Of a stretch of DNA of 64,000 nucleotides, positions 47,263-56,523 are shown piece by piece. Source of the stretch: Robiginitomaculum sp. (GTDB taxonomy: Bacteria > Pseudomonadota > Alphaproteobacteria > Caulobacterales > Maricaulaceae); NCBI GenBank assembly GCA_002733495.1, contig NVVV01000003.1:44493-108492 (forward strand). The letters run 5' to 3'. The notes beneath the pieces were generated by a model, which was not told where the DNA came from, searched no databases, and saw only the letters and a list, made by a program, of their open reading frames with translations. Each line of letters opens with the position of its first letter. The stretch's first letter is position 1. Both the position numbers and the translations under genes were made by a program.

Positions 47263-48537
47263 GTGAGCAAATCAGGCGAAGACAGTGGCGATTCAAAGAG
47301 CACGCTGTATTGTTCGTTTTGTGGCAAGAGCCAGCATGAGGTTCGTAAACTGATTGCAGGGCCAACAGTGTTCATTTGTGATGAATGCGTTGAATTGTGC
47401 ATGGACATTATTCGGGACGAAGCCAAGAATACGCTTAGCAAGTCCAGTGACGGCGTGCCAACACCGCACGAAATCTGTGATGTGCTGAACGATTATGTGA
47501 TTGGCCAGTCTTATGCCAAACGCGTTTTGTCTGTGGCGGTCCATAACCATTACAAGCGTCTGCACCATGCGGCCCAAAACTCTGATGTAGAACTGGCCAA
47601 GTCCAATATTTTGCTGATTGGCCCTACGGGGTGCGGCAAGACGCTGTTGGCACAAACGCTGGCGCGCATTCTGGATGTGCCGTTCACCATGGCAGATGCC
47701 ACCACCCTGACCGAGGCCGGTTATGTGGGGGAAGATGTTGAAAATATTATTCTGAAACTTTTGCAGGCCGCTGATTACAACGTAGAGAAGGCCCAGCGCG
47801 GCATTGTCTATATCGATGAAGTCGACAAGATCAGCCGTAAATCTGACAACCCCTCCATTACCCGTGATGTTTCCGGCGAAGGCGTGCAACAGGCTTTGCT
47901 GAAAATCATGGAAGGCACAGTTGCCTCTGTCCCACCGCAAGGGGGGCGCAAGCACCCGCAGCAAGAGTTTTTGCAAGTGAACACCACCGACATTCTGTTC
48001 ATCGTTGGCGGGGCCTTTGCCGGCCTTGAAAAAGTGATTGCTCAGCGTGGTAAAGGCTCGTCCATTGGTTTTGGTGCCGATGTGCAAGAAGAAGATACCC
48101 GCGATGTTGGCGATATTCTGCAAGGCGTTGAGCCAGATGATTTGATGCGTTTCGGGCTGATCCCTGAATTTATTGGCCGTTTGCCGGTCATTGCGACGCT
48201 GGAAAACCTAGACGAAGATGCACTGGTGACCATTCTGACGCAGCCTAAAAATGCACTGATCAAACAGTATGAACGCCTGTTCGATATGGAGGATGTCAAG
48301 CTGACTTTTTCCGAAGACGCATTGATGGCCGTGGCCCGTAAAGCAATTTTGCGCAAAACTGGCGCGCGGGGCCTGCGCTCAATCATGGAAGCTATCTTGC
48401 TGGATACCATGTTTGATCTGCCCGGCCATGACGCTGTTGAAGAGGTTGTTGTCAACGCCGAAGTAGTGAATGGCGAAGCGCAGCCCTTGCTGATCTATTC
48501 TGAAAAGAAAAAGAAAAGCCGCTCCAAAGCGTCGTAA
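47263..48537 (+). CDS. clpX: ATP-dependent Clp protease ATP-binding subunit ClpX
   Basis: 424 residues. AAA+ unfoldase that feeds ClpP. The N-terminal zinc-binding domain shows [10 protein letters not shown] and [10 protein letters not shown]; Walker [13 protein letters not shown], Walker [12 protein letters not shown], and the IGF loop type follow. GTG 47263 is chosen because GGAG lies 6 bases ahead and [21 protein letters not shown] is the usual start; another start at 47251 is possible. It is followed by a strong terminator at 48565. Confidence 0.97.
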   Translation: MSKSGEDSGDSKSTLYCSFCGKSQHEVRKLIAGPTVFICDECVELCMDIIRDEAKNTLSKSSDGVPTPHEICDVLNDYVIGQSYAKRVLSVAVHNHYKRLHHAAQNSDVELAKSNILLIGPTGCGKTLLAQTLARILDVPFTMADATTLTEAGYVGEDVENIILKLLQAADYNVEKAQRGIVYIDEVDKISRKSDNPSITRDVSGEGVQQALLKIMEGTVASVPPQGGRKHPQQEFLQVNTTDILFIVGGAFAGLEKVIAQRGKGSSIGFGADVQEEDTRDVGDILQGVEPDDLMRFGLIPEFIGRLPVIATLENLDEDALVTILTQPKNALIKQYERLFDMEDVKLTFSEDALMAVARKAILRKTGARGLRSIMEAILLDTMFDLPGHDAVEEVVVNAEVVNGEAQPLLIYSEKKKKSRSKAS

Positions 48538-48564
48538 GCTCTGATTACAAATTGCTGATTATAT

Positions 48565-48591
48565 CCCCCGTCTGGCAGGCGGGGGTTTTTT
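48565..48591 (+). terminator. Intrinsic terminator after clpX
   Basis: CCCCCGTC pairs with GGCGGGGG (an 8-bp stem with one G-T pair), a 5-base loop TGGCA, and TTTTTT directly after the stem. Confidence 0.9.
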
Positions 48592-48659
48592 CATTTTATC
48601 CCCGATTTTCTGAGAGGCCATTAGGGGTAAGTGTTCCCCCTTTTGCCCCTTTATCTGCG

Positions 48660-48776
48660 GACTCCCTTCTCCCCGGGGAGAAGGTTGGGATGAGGGGTTA
48701 GTGAATCAAGCTTGAGTTCTGTCCTTAAGCCTAAGACCCCTCACCTTATTCCTCTCCCACCAGGGAGAGGAAAGAG
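48660..48776. repeat. Composite inverted repeat between clpX and the serine hydrolase gene
   Basis: Begins with CTCCCTTCTCCCCGGGGAG and ends with the reverse-related CTCCCACCAGGGAGAGG; the inner halves GATGAGGGGT and ACCCCTCAC also pair. This is a known kind of dispersed GC-rich hairpin; another, unrelated-looking one is at 63752-63888. Confidence 0.7.
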
Positions 48777-48828
48777 TTTGCGGTAATACCGGCACCATAT
48801 TTTGGAATGCTGTTATGAAATTAAATCA

Positions 48829-50352
48829 TCAGAGTTTCTTGAAAAAGGCCTGATACATTCTGAACCCCGTGACTTTTCTGCGTTTTATAACGTACCTAAC
48901 AGATACGTCTGGAACAAAAGTTCTTACCTTTGGAACGAACACAACACGCATGGCATTGGGGTCTTTGTGCCCTGTTGCCATTGCATCCAGTTCACCCAAA
49001 GTGAATTTATATTGATCTGAGCCGATGAGTTCTACGCTAACATTACCAATCAGTGGGTTGGTGAACGTCCCGGCATAGCTGGATTTATCTAGTGATAAAT
49101 TCATTTCTTCAACGGGTTCTTTTTCATTGTTCTTGCTTTGTAAAACCTTGGTAACGCCACTTACCAGGCTTTGTACGCGCGGCTCTACAAGGGCATCTGG
49201 ATCGCCTTTATCTAGTAAAATACTGTAGGCTATATCCGCAATCGTGTTGCCCATGGCATCGCTCATCCAGCTTTCATTATTGAGGATGACGAGGCCAATA
49301 TTGTGTTTGGGTATAAAAGATAAGTGTGCGTGCGTTCCTGCAATATCGCCGAAATGATGAAGCATTACCTCGTCTTTATAGGGTCCTATAAACCAGCCCC
49401 AAGCATAACCGTTTCGGCGAAAATCACGATATTCACGATGCTTTGGATTATTCGTCGCCAGTTGTTGCTGGGATTTTTTTATCACGTCACGGGGAAAAAC
49501 CTGTTTGCCATCAACCATGCCATTATTCAACTCAGCGATAAGAAATCGCGCCACATCCGTGGCGGTTGAAATTATGCCGCCGGCGGCATGCATGGTGCTG
49601 TCCTTTTTCTGAAAAGACAGCGCTACTTTGGGGGTGTCATTGAAAAAGGAATAGGGCAGCGCGACCTCAATGCCCTTCATTTTTATTTCGCTCATATAAG
49701 CAGAAGTGCTGCTCATATTCAGGGGAGCAAAGACGAGTTCTGCCAGGGTCTTTTGCCAGTCCTGCTTGTAAGTATCCTCGGCCCAGACACTGGCTATATT
49801 ATAGCCAAGATTGGTGTAAACAAATGTGCCCAATTTGCCTTTGTCACGAGACACAATGGCGGCCACAGATTTACGACGCAGCGCCTTATCGTGTAAGCCG
49901 AAATAGGCCAAATTTGCCACAAAAAGTTGATTTTTGATACCCGCCGTATGAGACATCAGGTTTTTCAACTGTACCTTTTTCGCGTTAAAACCATTGAACG
50001 TAAAGCGCTTGAACGTCATGTCCGGAAACATTTCTGCCATCGTGGTCGTGTCTTTGATGTCCCCTTTGTGTTCCATCAATAGCATTGATAATGCAAAAAA
50101 TGGTTTTGTGGCTGATGCGATATAAAAAGCTGTCTGGGCATCCACCGGCTTCTTCGCTTGAATATCCGCAAAACCGAAATACCCTTCATAGATAATTTTA
50201 CCATCTTTTACGATCGCAATGGCGGTTCCGGATGGCATATCCGTTCCCTTTTTCACTTGGGTGACATACCGATCTATGGCCGAGAAATCCTCTTCAGCGA
50301 ACGCTGTATTGGTATAAAGAAAAATGATCACGATGAGAGCAAGTTGTTTCAT
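48829..50352 (-). CDS. Class C beta-lactamase-like serine hydrolase
   Basis: 507 residues from ATG 50352, where a signal peptide (LALIVIIFLYTNTAFA) begins. The penicillin-binding/beta-lactamase fold shows the SxxK motif in IASATKPFFALS and the YxN motif in FVYTNLGYN. HHFGDIAGTHAHL replaces a canonical KTG. An extra C-terminal domain follows. It could be a class C beta-lactamase, esterase or D-aminopeptidase; the substrate cannot be told. Base composition looks more AT-rich than its neighbours, hinting at horizontal origin. Confidence 0.82.
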   Translation of the reverse strand: MKQLALIVIIFLYTNTAFAEEDFSAIDRYVTQVKKGTDMPSGTAIAIVKDGKIIYEGYFGFADIQAKKPVDAQTAFYIASATKPFFALSMLLMEHKGDIKDTTTMAEMFPDMTFKRFTFNGFNAKKVQLKNLMSHTAGIKNQLFVANLAYFGLHDKALRRKSVAAIVSRDKGKLGTFVYTNLGYNIASVWAEDTYKQDWQKTLAELVFAPLNMSSTSAYMSEIKMKGIEVALPYSFFNDTPKVALSFQKKDSTMHAAGGIISTATDVARFLIAELNNGMVDGKQVFPRDVIKKSQQQLATNNPKHREYRDFRRNGYAWGWFIGPYKDEVMLHHFGDIAGTHAHLSFIPKHNIGLVILNNESWMSDAMGNTIADIAYSILLDKGDPDALVEPRVQSLVSGVTKVLQSKNNEKEPVEEMNLSLDKSSYAGTFTNPLIGNVSVELIGSDQYKFTLGELDAMATGHKDPNAMRVVFVPKVRTFVPDVSVRYVIKRRKVTGFRMYQAFFKKL

Positions 50353-50582
50353 TTTAAAATCCGGACTCAAGCTATAAGGGGTTAATCTTGCGTAGTTATA
50401 GTGTGCTGGTTATGTGGCACGCTATATATCTCTTGGCAAGCAAATACCTGACAGCAGCCTTGGGGCATGCTGAAGGTCTGGACCTGTTAATTTTATTCAC
50501 TTCAATTTGGCAGGAAGGGGTGAATTAATGAGCCTTGGCCTTAAGTCATCAGAGAATGGACAATCGGGCGCACATCCTGATC

Positions 50583-52037
50583 TTATTTTCCAATAAAGGC
50601 CGCATTGGCTTTATAGAGCCAATAGAGATCGACCTTGGAGCTGATGGCGTAGGGCGTATGGATGGAAAGCACGGGTACGCCAAAATCCACCACGTCCATA
50701 TTATAATGTGACAGCTCGCCGCCCAGCGTGCCGCCGCCGCCTTTGCCGACCTTATAGGTGGCTGTTTGCCAGGGAATGCCTGCATCATCCAGCATGGCGC
50801 GGATCCAGGCGATGTATTCGGAATTGGCGTTATTGCCCTTGCCATAGACTTTCAAATTGACGCCCTGACTGTGGCGCGGCGCATTGCCGGCCTCCCAGGC
50901 TGATGGCCAGATGGGGTTGATCCCCGGATTAACATCAGTGGAGACAACCCGGCTGGCCCGAAGCGCCCGGCGTAAATAAGGTTCGCGATAACGGTCACCC
51001 ATTTGTTCCAGCAAGAGGTCAGAATAGAGGTCGATGAAATAGGTGGAATGCGCGCCGGTATTATTGCGATTGCCCACTTCTTCATTATCGGCAAGCCAGA
51101 CAAAGGCGGTCTTTTTTGGCGTTTTGGCTTCAAGAATGGCGCGTATAGAGGCATAGGCCGACAAGCGGTCATCCTGCCCGTAGGCGGCAATCAGGGTGCG
51201 ATCAAAGCCAAGGTCATGGGGCGCATAGGCTGGCACCAGAGCCAGTTCTGCCGAAACGAGATCATCCAGACCAATATTATAGGTCTCGCGCAGATAGGAG
51301 GTGACAAGGGCCTTGGCCCCTTCCTTTGTGTTCTTCTCGCGATGGCCGACAATGGGGTCCATTTCTTCGGCCTTAATCACATCTCGGTTTTTGCGTCCGC
51401 GCAAATCCACGTCCACATGGGGCGAAAGGCCGGGAATAACAAAAATCGGGTCATCGGGCTTCAGGCCCACCGAAATTTGCACGCGCGTGCCATCCTTGCG
51501 ATCCACATGGCCCATCAGGGCCAGCGGCACGTTGGTCCATTGATAGTTTTTAATGCCGCCGTGGTAATTGGTTTGAAAAAGCGCAAAGCCGGATTTGCCA
51601 TAAAGCGGACGGCCTTTTAGCTCAAGACGGGGGCTATCGATATGTGAGACTGAGATATGCGCTCCGGTCTCCAGTTTATCCTCGCCAATAATGAACAAGG
51701 TCATGGAGCGGTCCCGGTTGACGTCATAATATTTGGCACCGGGGGTTAACTTGGCCCCGATATGCCAGGGCTTGAAGCCTGCGGCACGGGCCAGCTTGAC
51801 CGTCTGGGTAACAGTCGTGGTTTCCGTGCGGGCAAGGTTGATAAAGCGCTTGTAATCCTTGGCAAAACGCATCACCGCTTTTTCCTGCGTGGCATCCATG
51901 CCAACCCATTGGGTGGGGCAGGGCTTGGCCTCGCAAGGGGCAGTGGCGTGTGCGGTGCCCGCCATCAACAAAGAGGAAAGAGACAAAGCCGCCAACAGGG
52001 GGCGAAAACGGGGCGTGAGTACGATATGAGCGGTCAT
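50583..52037 (-). CDS. Exported aminopeptidase, family M18
   Basis: 484 residues. A signal peptide (RPLLAALSLSSLLMAGTAHA) precedes an M18-type core. The metal-binding residues are seen in VSHIDSPRLELK (His, Asp), YGQDDRLSAYASIRAIL (Asp), LADNEEVGNRNNTGAHS (Glu pair) and PVLSIHTPYAISSKVD (His). VSTDVNPGINP is a further family segment. M18 enzymes prefer acidic N-terminal residues. Export is unusual for M18, which is normally cytosolic. ATG 52037 is chosen to give the signal peptide at the N terminus. It is divergent from lon. Confidence 0.87.
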   Translation of the reverse strand: MTAHIVLTPRFRPLLAALSLSSLLMAGTAHATAPCEAKPCPTQWVGMDATQEKAVMRFAKDYKRFINLARTETTTVTQTVKLARAAGFKPWHIGAKLTPGAKYYDVNRDRSMTLFIIGEDKLETGAHISVSHIDSPRLELKGRPLYGKSGFALFQTNYHGGIKNYQWTNVPLALMGHVDRKDGTRVQISVGLKPDDPIFVIPGLSPHVDVDLRGRKNRDVIKAEEMDPIVGHREKNTKEGAKALVTSYLRETYNIGLDDLVSAELALVPAYAPHDLGFDRTLIAAYGQDDRLSAYASIRAILEAKTPKKTAFVWLADNEEVGNRNNTGAHSTYFIDLYSDLLLEQMGDRYREPYLRRALRASRVVSTDVNPGINPIWPSAWEAGNAPRHSQGVNLKVYGKGNNANSEYIAWIRAMLDDAGIPWQTATYKVGKGGGGTLGGELSHYNMDVVDFGVPVLSIHTPYAISSKVDLYWLYKANAAFIGK

Positions 52038-52132
52038 TATGATGGCATCCTTTTGTAGATATAGTCTTTGCCTGTATGATGAGGCCGCAGTAGGGGCACT
52101 GGCAAGAGGACTGCACATCACGATTGTGAAAC

Positions 52133-52163
52133 CTTGAAGCGAAGGGGCTGCATTGCCACATTT
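52133..52163 (+). promoter_or_regulatory. Possible heat-shock (sigma-32) promoter of lon
   Basis: CTTGAAG at 52133-52139, a 16-base spacer, and CCACATTT at 52156-52163, close to CTTGAAA and CCCCATNT. It lies 87 bases before the lon start in the divergent gap. The clpX region has a similar pair. Confidence 0.5.
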
Positions 52164-52249
52164 TGTTCAGGTGACGTTATGTTTTCCCTGTCATAATGGG
52201 GGCGAATCGTTATCGGATATGCGACACAAAAATAAGGATGCGTTTGTTT

Positions 52250-54649
52250 ATGAGTGATTTCCCCCAAACCCTGCCGGTTTTGCCCTTGCGCGATATTGTG
52301 GTTTTTCCCCATATGATCGTGCCGCTGTTTGCGGGCCGTGAAAAGTCGATTAAGGCACTGGAACAGGTGATGGATGGCGAGAAGACTATTCTTCTGCTTA
52401 CGCAACGCGAAGCCTCCATTGATGATCCAACGCCAGATGATCTTTACACCGTTGGCTGTGTGGCCCGTGTACTGCAATTGCTAAAACTGCCCGATGGCAC
52501 ATTGAAAGTGCTGGTTGAGGGTATTGAACGTGTACAAGTGGATCAGGTGGTCAATGTCGGCGAATACCTTGAAGCTATTGCCCATGAGATTACGGGCACC
52601 GAGGACGAAAGTGCCGAGGCCAAGGCGCTTATGCGTGCAGTGGTGGAAAACTTTGAAAACTATGTGAAGCTGAACAAGAAAATTGCCCCCGACGTGGTGG
52701 CTTCTTTAAGCGAGATCAAAGATCCCAGTCGTTTGGCCGATACCATTGCCGCGCATCTGGCGGTTAAAATCCCTGAAAAGCAAAAACTGCTGGAAACCGT
52801 TGGCGTGTCCGAACGTCTGGAACTGGCCTTCGCCGCCATGGAAGGCGAAATCAGTGTTTTGCAGGTGGAGAAAAAAATCCGTCGCCGGGTAAAGCGCCAG
52901 ATGGAAAAGTCACAGCGCGAATATTATCTGAATGAGCAAATGAAGGCTATCCAGCGCGAACTTGGTGATGGCGACGAAGCCCGTGATGAACTGGACGAGC
53001 TGGCCGAGAAGGTCAAGAAGACCAAGCTCTCCAAAGAGGCGCGCACCAAGGCCGAAGCTGAAATGAAGAAGCTTCGCCAGATGAGTCCGATGTCCGCTGA
53101 ATCTACGGTTGTGCGCAATTACCTCGACTGGATGACCGCTATTCCGTGGGGTAAGAAGCGCCGTGCCACAATTGAGTTGAAAAAAGCCGAGGCCATTCTT
53201 GATGAAGATCATTATGGTCTGGAAAAGGTCAAGGAACGCATTCTTGAGCATCTTGCCGTACAGGCACGGACCAAGAAAATCAGAGGGCCAATTCTCTGTC
53301 TGGTTGGGCCGCCGGGTGTTGGTAAAACCTCGCTGGGTAAATCCATTGCCCGGGCAACAGGGCGAAATTTTGTGCGTGTCTCACTGGGTGGTGTGCGCGA
53401 TGAAGCCGAAATTCGCGGTCACAGACGCACCTATATTGGTTCCATGCCAGGGCGTATTATCCAGTCCATGAAAAAGGCAAAATCCAACAACCCGCTTTTC
53501 CTTCTGGATGAGATCGACAAATTGGGTGCGGATTTTCGCGGCGATCCTTCGGCGGCGCTTCTTGAGGTTTTGGACCCGGAGCAAAACGCCACTTTTAATG
53601 ACCATTATCTGGAGGTCGATTACGACCTTTCCAATGTTATGTTCATTACCACGGCTAACTCGCTGAATATGCCCCGGCCCTTGATGGATCGCATGGAGAT
53701 CATCCGCATCCCCGGCTATACCGAGGATGAGAAGGTCGAGATTGCCACGCGCCACCTCATTCCCAAACAGCTTGAGAACCATGCCTTGAAAGACGCTGAA
53801 TTTGCCATTGATGAAGCCGCTTTGCGCGACCTGATCCGTTATTACACCCGCGAAGCCGGGGTGCGTAATCTGGAGCGAGAACTGGCCAATCTGGCGCGCA
53901 AGGGCGTGCGGGATCTGGAAAGTGGCAAGGCAAAGACCATTCACGTGACCACGGATAATATTGGCGATTATGCCGGGGTGCGTAAATGCAGCTTTGGCGA
54001 AACCGACAAGAAAGATCAAATTGGTGTGGTGACGGGCCTGGCCTGGACCGAAACCGGCGGTGATTTGTTGACTATTGAAGCGGTGAAAATGCCGGGGCGC
54101 GGGCGTATGACCGTTACCGGGAACTTGCGCGACGTGATGAAAGAAAGCATTTCGGCGGCCAACTCTTATGTGCATTCCCGTGCGGCGAACTTTGGCATTA
54201 AGGCCAATGAGTTTAAAAAGTCAGATATTCACGTGCACGTCCCTGAGGGCGCAACGCCTAAAGACGGCCCCTCAGCCGGTGTGGCCATGGCGCTGGCGAT
54301 TGTCTCTGTCTTAAGGGGCATTCCCATCCGCAAGGATATTGCCATGACTGGTGAAATCACCTTGCGCGGGCGGGTGTTGGAAATTGGCGGTTTGAAGGAA
54401 AAGCTTCTTGCGGCCTTGCGCGGCGGTGTGAAGACCGTGCTGATCCCGGCAGATAATGCCAAGGATCTGGCCGATATTCCCGATAATGTGAAAAACAAGC
54501 TGGACATTATTCCCGTGCAAACAGTGGCCGAGGTGCTGGAAATGGCGCTGACCAAACCGCTGGAGCCTGTGGAATGGGCCGATGATGAGCCGCCTCTGGC
54601 CAATGCTTCAAATGATGATGGTGATTCGGATGCGCTCAGTACGCATTAG
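52250..54649 (+). CDS. lon: ATP-dependent Lon protease
   Basis: 799 residues. Homohexameric protease for damaged and regulatory proteins. The N domain begins LPVLPLRDIVVFPHMIVPLF, Walker A is GPPGVGKTSLGKS, and the sensor/AAA core follows. The catalytic Ser lies near residue 675 in PKDGPSAGVAMALA, with the catalytic Lys near KEKLLAALRGGVKTVLIP. ATG 52250 is chosen; the frame stays open a little further upstream. A weak hairpin downstream may end transcription before hup. Confidence 0.97.
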   Translation: MSDFPQTLPVLPLRDIVVFPHMIVPLFAGREKSIKALEQVMDGEKTILLLTQREASIDDPTPDDLYTVGCVARVLQLLKLPDGTLKVLVEGIERVQVDQVVNVGEYLEAIAHEITGTEDESAEAKALMRAVVENFENYVKLNKKIAPDVVASLSEIKDPSRLADTIAAHLAVKIPEKQKLLETVGVSERLELAFAAMEGEISVLQVEKKIRRRVKRQMEKSQREYYLNEQMKAIQRELGDGDEARDELDELAEKVKKTKLSKEARTKAEAEMKKLRQMSPMSAESTVVRNYLDWMTAIPWGKKRRATIELKKAEAILDEDHYGLEKVKERILEHLAVQARTKKIRGPILCLVGPPGVGKTSLGKSIARATGRNFVRVSLGGVRDEAEIRGHRRTYIGSMPGRIIQSMKKAKSNNPLFLLDEIDKLGADFRGDPSAALLEVLDPEQNATFNDHYLEVDYDLSNVMFITTANSLNMPRPLMDRMEIIRIPGYTEDEKVEIATRHLIPKQLENHALKDAEFAIDEAALRDLIRYYTREAGVRNLERELANLARKGVRDLESGKAKTIHVTTDNIGDYAGVRKCSFGETDKKDQIGVVTGLAWTETGGDLLTIEAVKMPGRGRMTVTGNLRDVMKESISAANSYVHSRAANFGIKANEFKKSDIHVHVPEGATPKDGPSAGVAMALAIVSVLRGIPIRKDIAMTGEITLRGRVLEIGGLKEKLLAALRGGVKTVLIPADNAKDLADIPDNVKNKLDIIPVQTVAEVLEMALTKPLEPVEWADDEPPLANASNDDGDSDALSTH

Positions 54650-54680
54650 ACGTGCGTAGAACAAAGACTTTACGCTAGAA

Positions 54681-54716
54681 AAAGGCGGTCCTTTTGCCAA
54701 AAGGGGCCGTCTTTTG
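54681..54716 (+). terminator. Hairpin downstream of lon
   Basis: AAAAGGCGGTCCTTTT and AAAAGGGGCCGTCTTTT form an imperfect stem around a short GCC loop, followed by TTTT. Mismatches reduce strength. Confidence 0.55.
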
Positions 54717-54845
54717 CTTTTACACACGTTTTTTATGGCTTTTCACCATGAAAATAGCCTCAGAGCCTTTGCAAAATAAGGGTTTTGAGGCAAGACTACA
54801 CCCATCGCGCCGCTGATTCGGCGTAAACCTAAATGGGGAGACACC

Positions 54846-55121
54846 ATGAATAAGAGTGAACTAGCCGAAGCCGTTGCCGCCAAAGTCGGCATGACTAAAG
54901 CGCAAGGCGTCGAAGTTGTGAATGCATTTGTCAGTGTTGTTGAAGATACCCTGGCCGGTGGCGGTGAAGTCCGTATCCCGGGTTTTGGTTCTTTTTCTGT
55001 TGCCCATCGCGCAGCGGGTAAAGCCCGTAACCCACGCACTGGTGAACTGGTTGATCGTCCGGCTTCCAAGCGTCCTAAATTTAAAGCAGGCAAATCCTTC
55101 AAGGATTGCGTGAACAACTAA
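54846..55121 (+). CDS. hup: DNA-binding protein HU
   Basis: 91 residues, normal size. A nucleoid-associated protein that binds and bends DNA. N-terminal MNKSELAEAVAAKVGMTKAQ, the arm-preceding GFGSFSVAHRAAGKARNPRTGE, and C-terminal PKFKAGKSFKDCVNN are the HU signature; IHF is less likely given GFGSF.VAHRAAG.ARNPRTGE. GGGAG precedes the ATG. A strong terminator follows at 55143. Confidence 0.95.
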   Translation: MNKSELAEAVAAKVGMTKAQGVEVVNAFVSVVEDTLAGGGEVRIPGFGSFSVAHRAAGKARNPRTGELVDRPASKRPKFKAGKSFKDCVNN

Positions 55122-55142
55122 TACGTTTGTATTTAGCTGTAC

Positions 55143-55170
55143 AAAGGGCTGGTGTTTACCAGCCCTTTTT
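55143..55170 (+). terminator. Intrinsic terminator after hup
   Basis: AAAGGGCTGGT and ACCAGCCCTTT form a perfect 11-bp stem, loop GTTT, followed by TT and further T. Confidence 0.9.
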
Positions 55171-55225
55171 CAGTTTTGCTCTTGCCCAATGCGCGCTTTT
55201 GGGCATAGTGCCCGGCCTTGACTGG

Positions 55226-55301
55226 GGGCGATTAGCTCAGTTGGGAGAGCGCCACGTTTACACCGTGGATGTCGGGAGTTCGAGCCTCTCATCGCCCACC
55301 A
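55226..55301 (+). tRNA. tRNA-Val (anticodon TAC)
   Basis: 76 bases including encoded CCA. The acceptor arms GGGCGAT and ATCGCCC pair fully, the D loop contains AGCTCAGTTGGGAGA, the anticodon loop TTTACAC sits on stem CCACG/CGTGG, and the T loop is GGGAGTTCGAGCCTC. Confidence 0.97.
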
Positions 55302-55469
55302 ATATTTCTTACACTCCTCACTCTGAGGTGCCGTATAGTGGCCCTGAAGGACACGACGGCAAACGTCGCTATTTTAGGGCGAAATTATGTGTATAGAGAC
55401 GGTTGACGGCTGCGCGCTGGCACCGTATCTCACGGCTTCCTCGTCGCAGGGCGAGGAAACATGAAATGA

Positions 55470-55546
55470 GCGGGTGTAGCTCAGTTGGTTAGAGTGCCGG
55501 CCTGTCACGCCGGAGGTCGCGGGTTCGAGTCCCGTCACTCGCGCCA
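55470..55546 (+). tRNA. tRNA-Asp (anticodon GTC)
   Basis: 77 bases including encoded CCA. The acceptor arms GCGGGTG and CACTCGC pair with one wobble, the D loop contains AGCTCAGTTGGTTAGA, the anticodon loop CTGTCAC sits on stem CCGGC/GCCGG, and the T loop is GCGGGTTCGAGTCCCG. Confidence 0.97.
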
Positions 55547-55559
55547 TTTCATGAGACAA

Positions 55560-55597
55560 AAAAAAGGGCATGACCCAAATGGGTCATGCCCTTTTTT
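55560..55597 (+). terminator. Intrinsic terminator after tRNA-Asp
   Basis: AAAAAAGGGCATGACCC pairs perfectly with GGGTCATGCCCTTTTTT around the loop AAAT, giving a 17-bp stem that ends in a T-run. Confidence 0.93.
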
Positions 55598-55673
55598 GTG
55601 CCCGTCCAGCGGACGCGCTCAAAGTTTTTTGCTGTAACCTTTATAGAATATACGCTGGCATTATCATTATCTG

Positions 55674-56072
55674 CTATCGTGATCTGTGCATTTTTTTGTC
55701 TACGATCAGGAGCGATGGTGTGGGAAGAGTTTTTTCGATTTTACCGTCGATGCTTTTAAGTGTAATCGCAACGAATATGGCACCCTGATCACTCTGCTGC
55801 GGCGTAAGTTCCAGAATATAGGTCAGGCCATTACCAGCTTGGTTGCGAATTGAGATGGTGTCTCCATAATTCGTCGTTACCGTATCCTTCAAGCTTGTTG
55901 TGCTGACTGAGTCTGCGGTTAGCTCTATGGCCTTATTTCTGCCAGGGGCGGTTATGGTTGCATTGCTATTGCCTTTGGTGACCCACCCCCCGACTGACAA
56001 TTCGACGTCGTCGGCCTGACTGGGGGCAATGAGGCCAAAGGTTAAGGCAAGGATTGTAAAAAATGCCGCCAA
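55674..56072 (-). CDS. Small secreted protein, family not recognised
   Basis: 132 residues from a TTG start. A hydrophobic stretch AFFTILALTFGLIAPSQA looks like a signal peptide, followed by a domain of about 110 residues with DDVELSVGGWVTKGN and TYILELTPQQSDQGAIFVAITLKSID, probably beta-rich. No motif is recognised. A stop lies eight codons upstream in its own frame, so it starts at the TTG or is the C part of a broken larger gene (see pseudogene at 55674-56305). Confidence 0.5.
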   Translation of the reverse strand: MAAFFTILALTFGLIAPSQADDVELSVGGWVTKGNSNATITAPGRNKAIELTADSVSTTSLKDTVTTNYGDTISIRNQAGNGLTYILELTPQQSDQGAIFVAITLKSIDGKIEKTLPTPSLLIVDKKMHRSR

Positions 56073-56305
56073 AGCGCTAAGGGCCTTTTATGGTTCTGAA
56101 TAAAATGTCTTTTCAGGCGAGATGAATGCATGCTGAAATCATTATTGCCGGTTAAATACTGGTCAATCTGGTTGTGCACGACGTCGCTCATTGAGCGGCC
56201 CTAAATGGCGGCACGTTTTGACAGAGCCGCTTTGGTTTCCAAGGGAAGCCTGATCTCAATAGTTTCTGTCTTTTTTCCAGGTCGTCTCCTTTTATGTTCG
56301 TTCAT
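55674..56305 (-). pseudogene. Broken gene: ribbon-helix-helix N part, membrane/secreted C part
   Basis: From ATG 56305 the frame reads an RHH-like DNA-binding start (KKTETIEIRLPLETKAALSK, then RAAI), a TAG at 56201-56203, and the matching continuation GRSMSDVVHNQIDQYLTGN. After the run of four A's on the minus strand near 56085, the frame fails, and the following hydrophobic segment AFFTILALTFGLI is in another frame. Adding one A to that run would join the two in one reading frame. So an amber change (CAG to TAG is one step) and one lost base fit a decayed single gene. The C part is listed separately at 55674-56072. Confidence 0.55.
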
Positions 56306-56408
56306 AAGGTTCACCGCATGTTTGATAGGATAGGGTAAATTAAGAAGATAAATACGGCAAACTCAAACTTTTTCGTGTCCGGACAATCCTTTTTTTGTTT
56401 GATGTTTT

Positions 56409-56482
56409 CATCCTTCGACAAGCTCAGGATGAGGTCTGTGGAAGTGCCAGCGCCCACCTCATCCTGAGCTTGTCGAAGGATG
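56409..56482. repeat. Family D inverted repeat with 27-bp perfect arms
   Basis: CATCCTTCGACAAGCTCAGG... at 56409-56435 and its reverse complement at 56456-56482 enclose 20 bases. Directly beyond, GAAGGATGGGGGCACTACTT is repeated twice in tandem (56475-56514). It lies just after the stop of the VWA gene on the minus strand and may act as its terminator. Confidence 0.88.
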
Positions 56483-56523
56483 GGGGCACTACTTGAAGGA
56501 TGGGGGCACTACTTACAGAGGCT

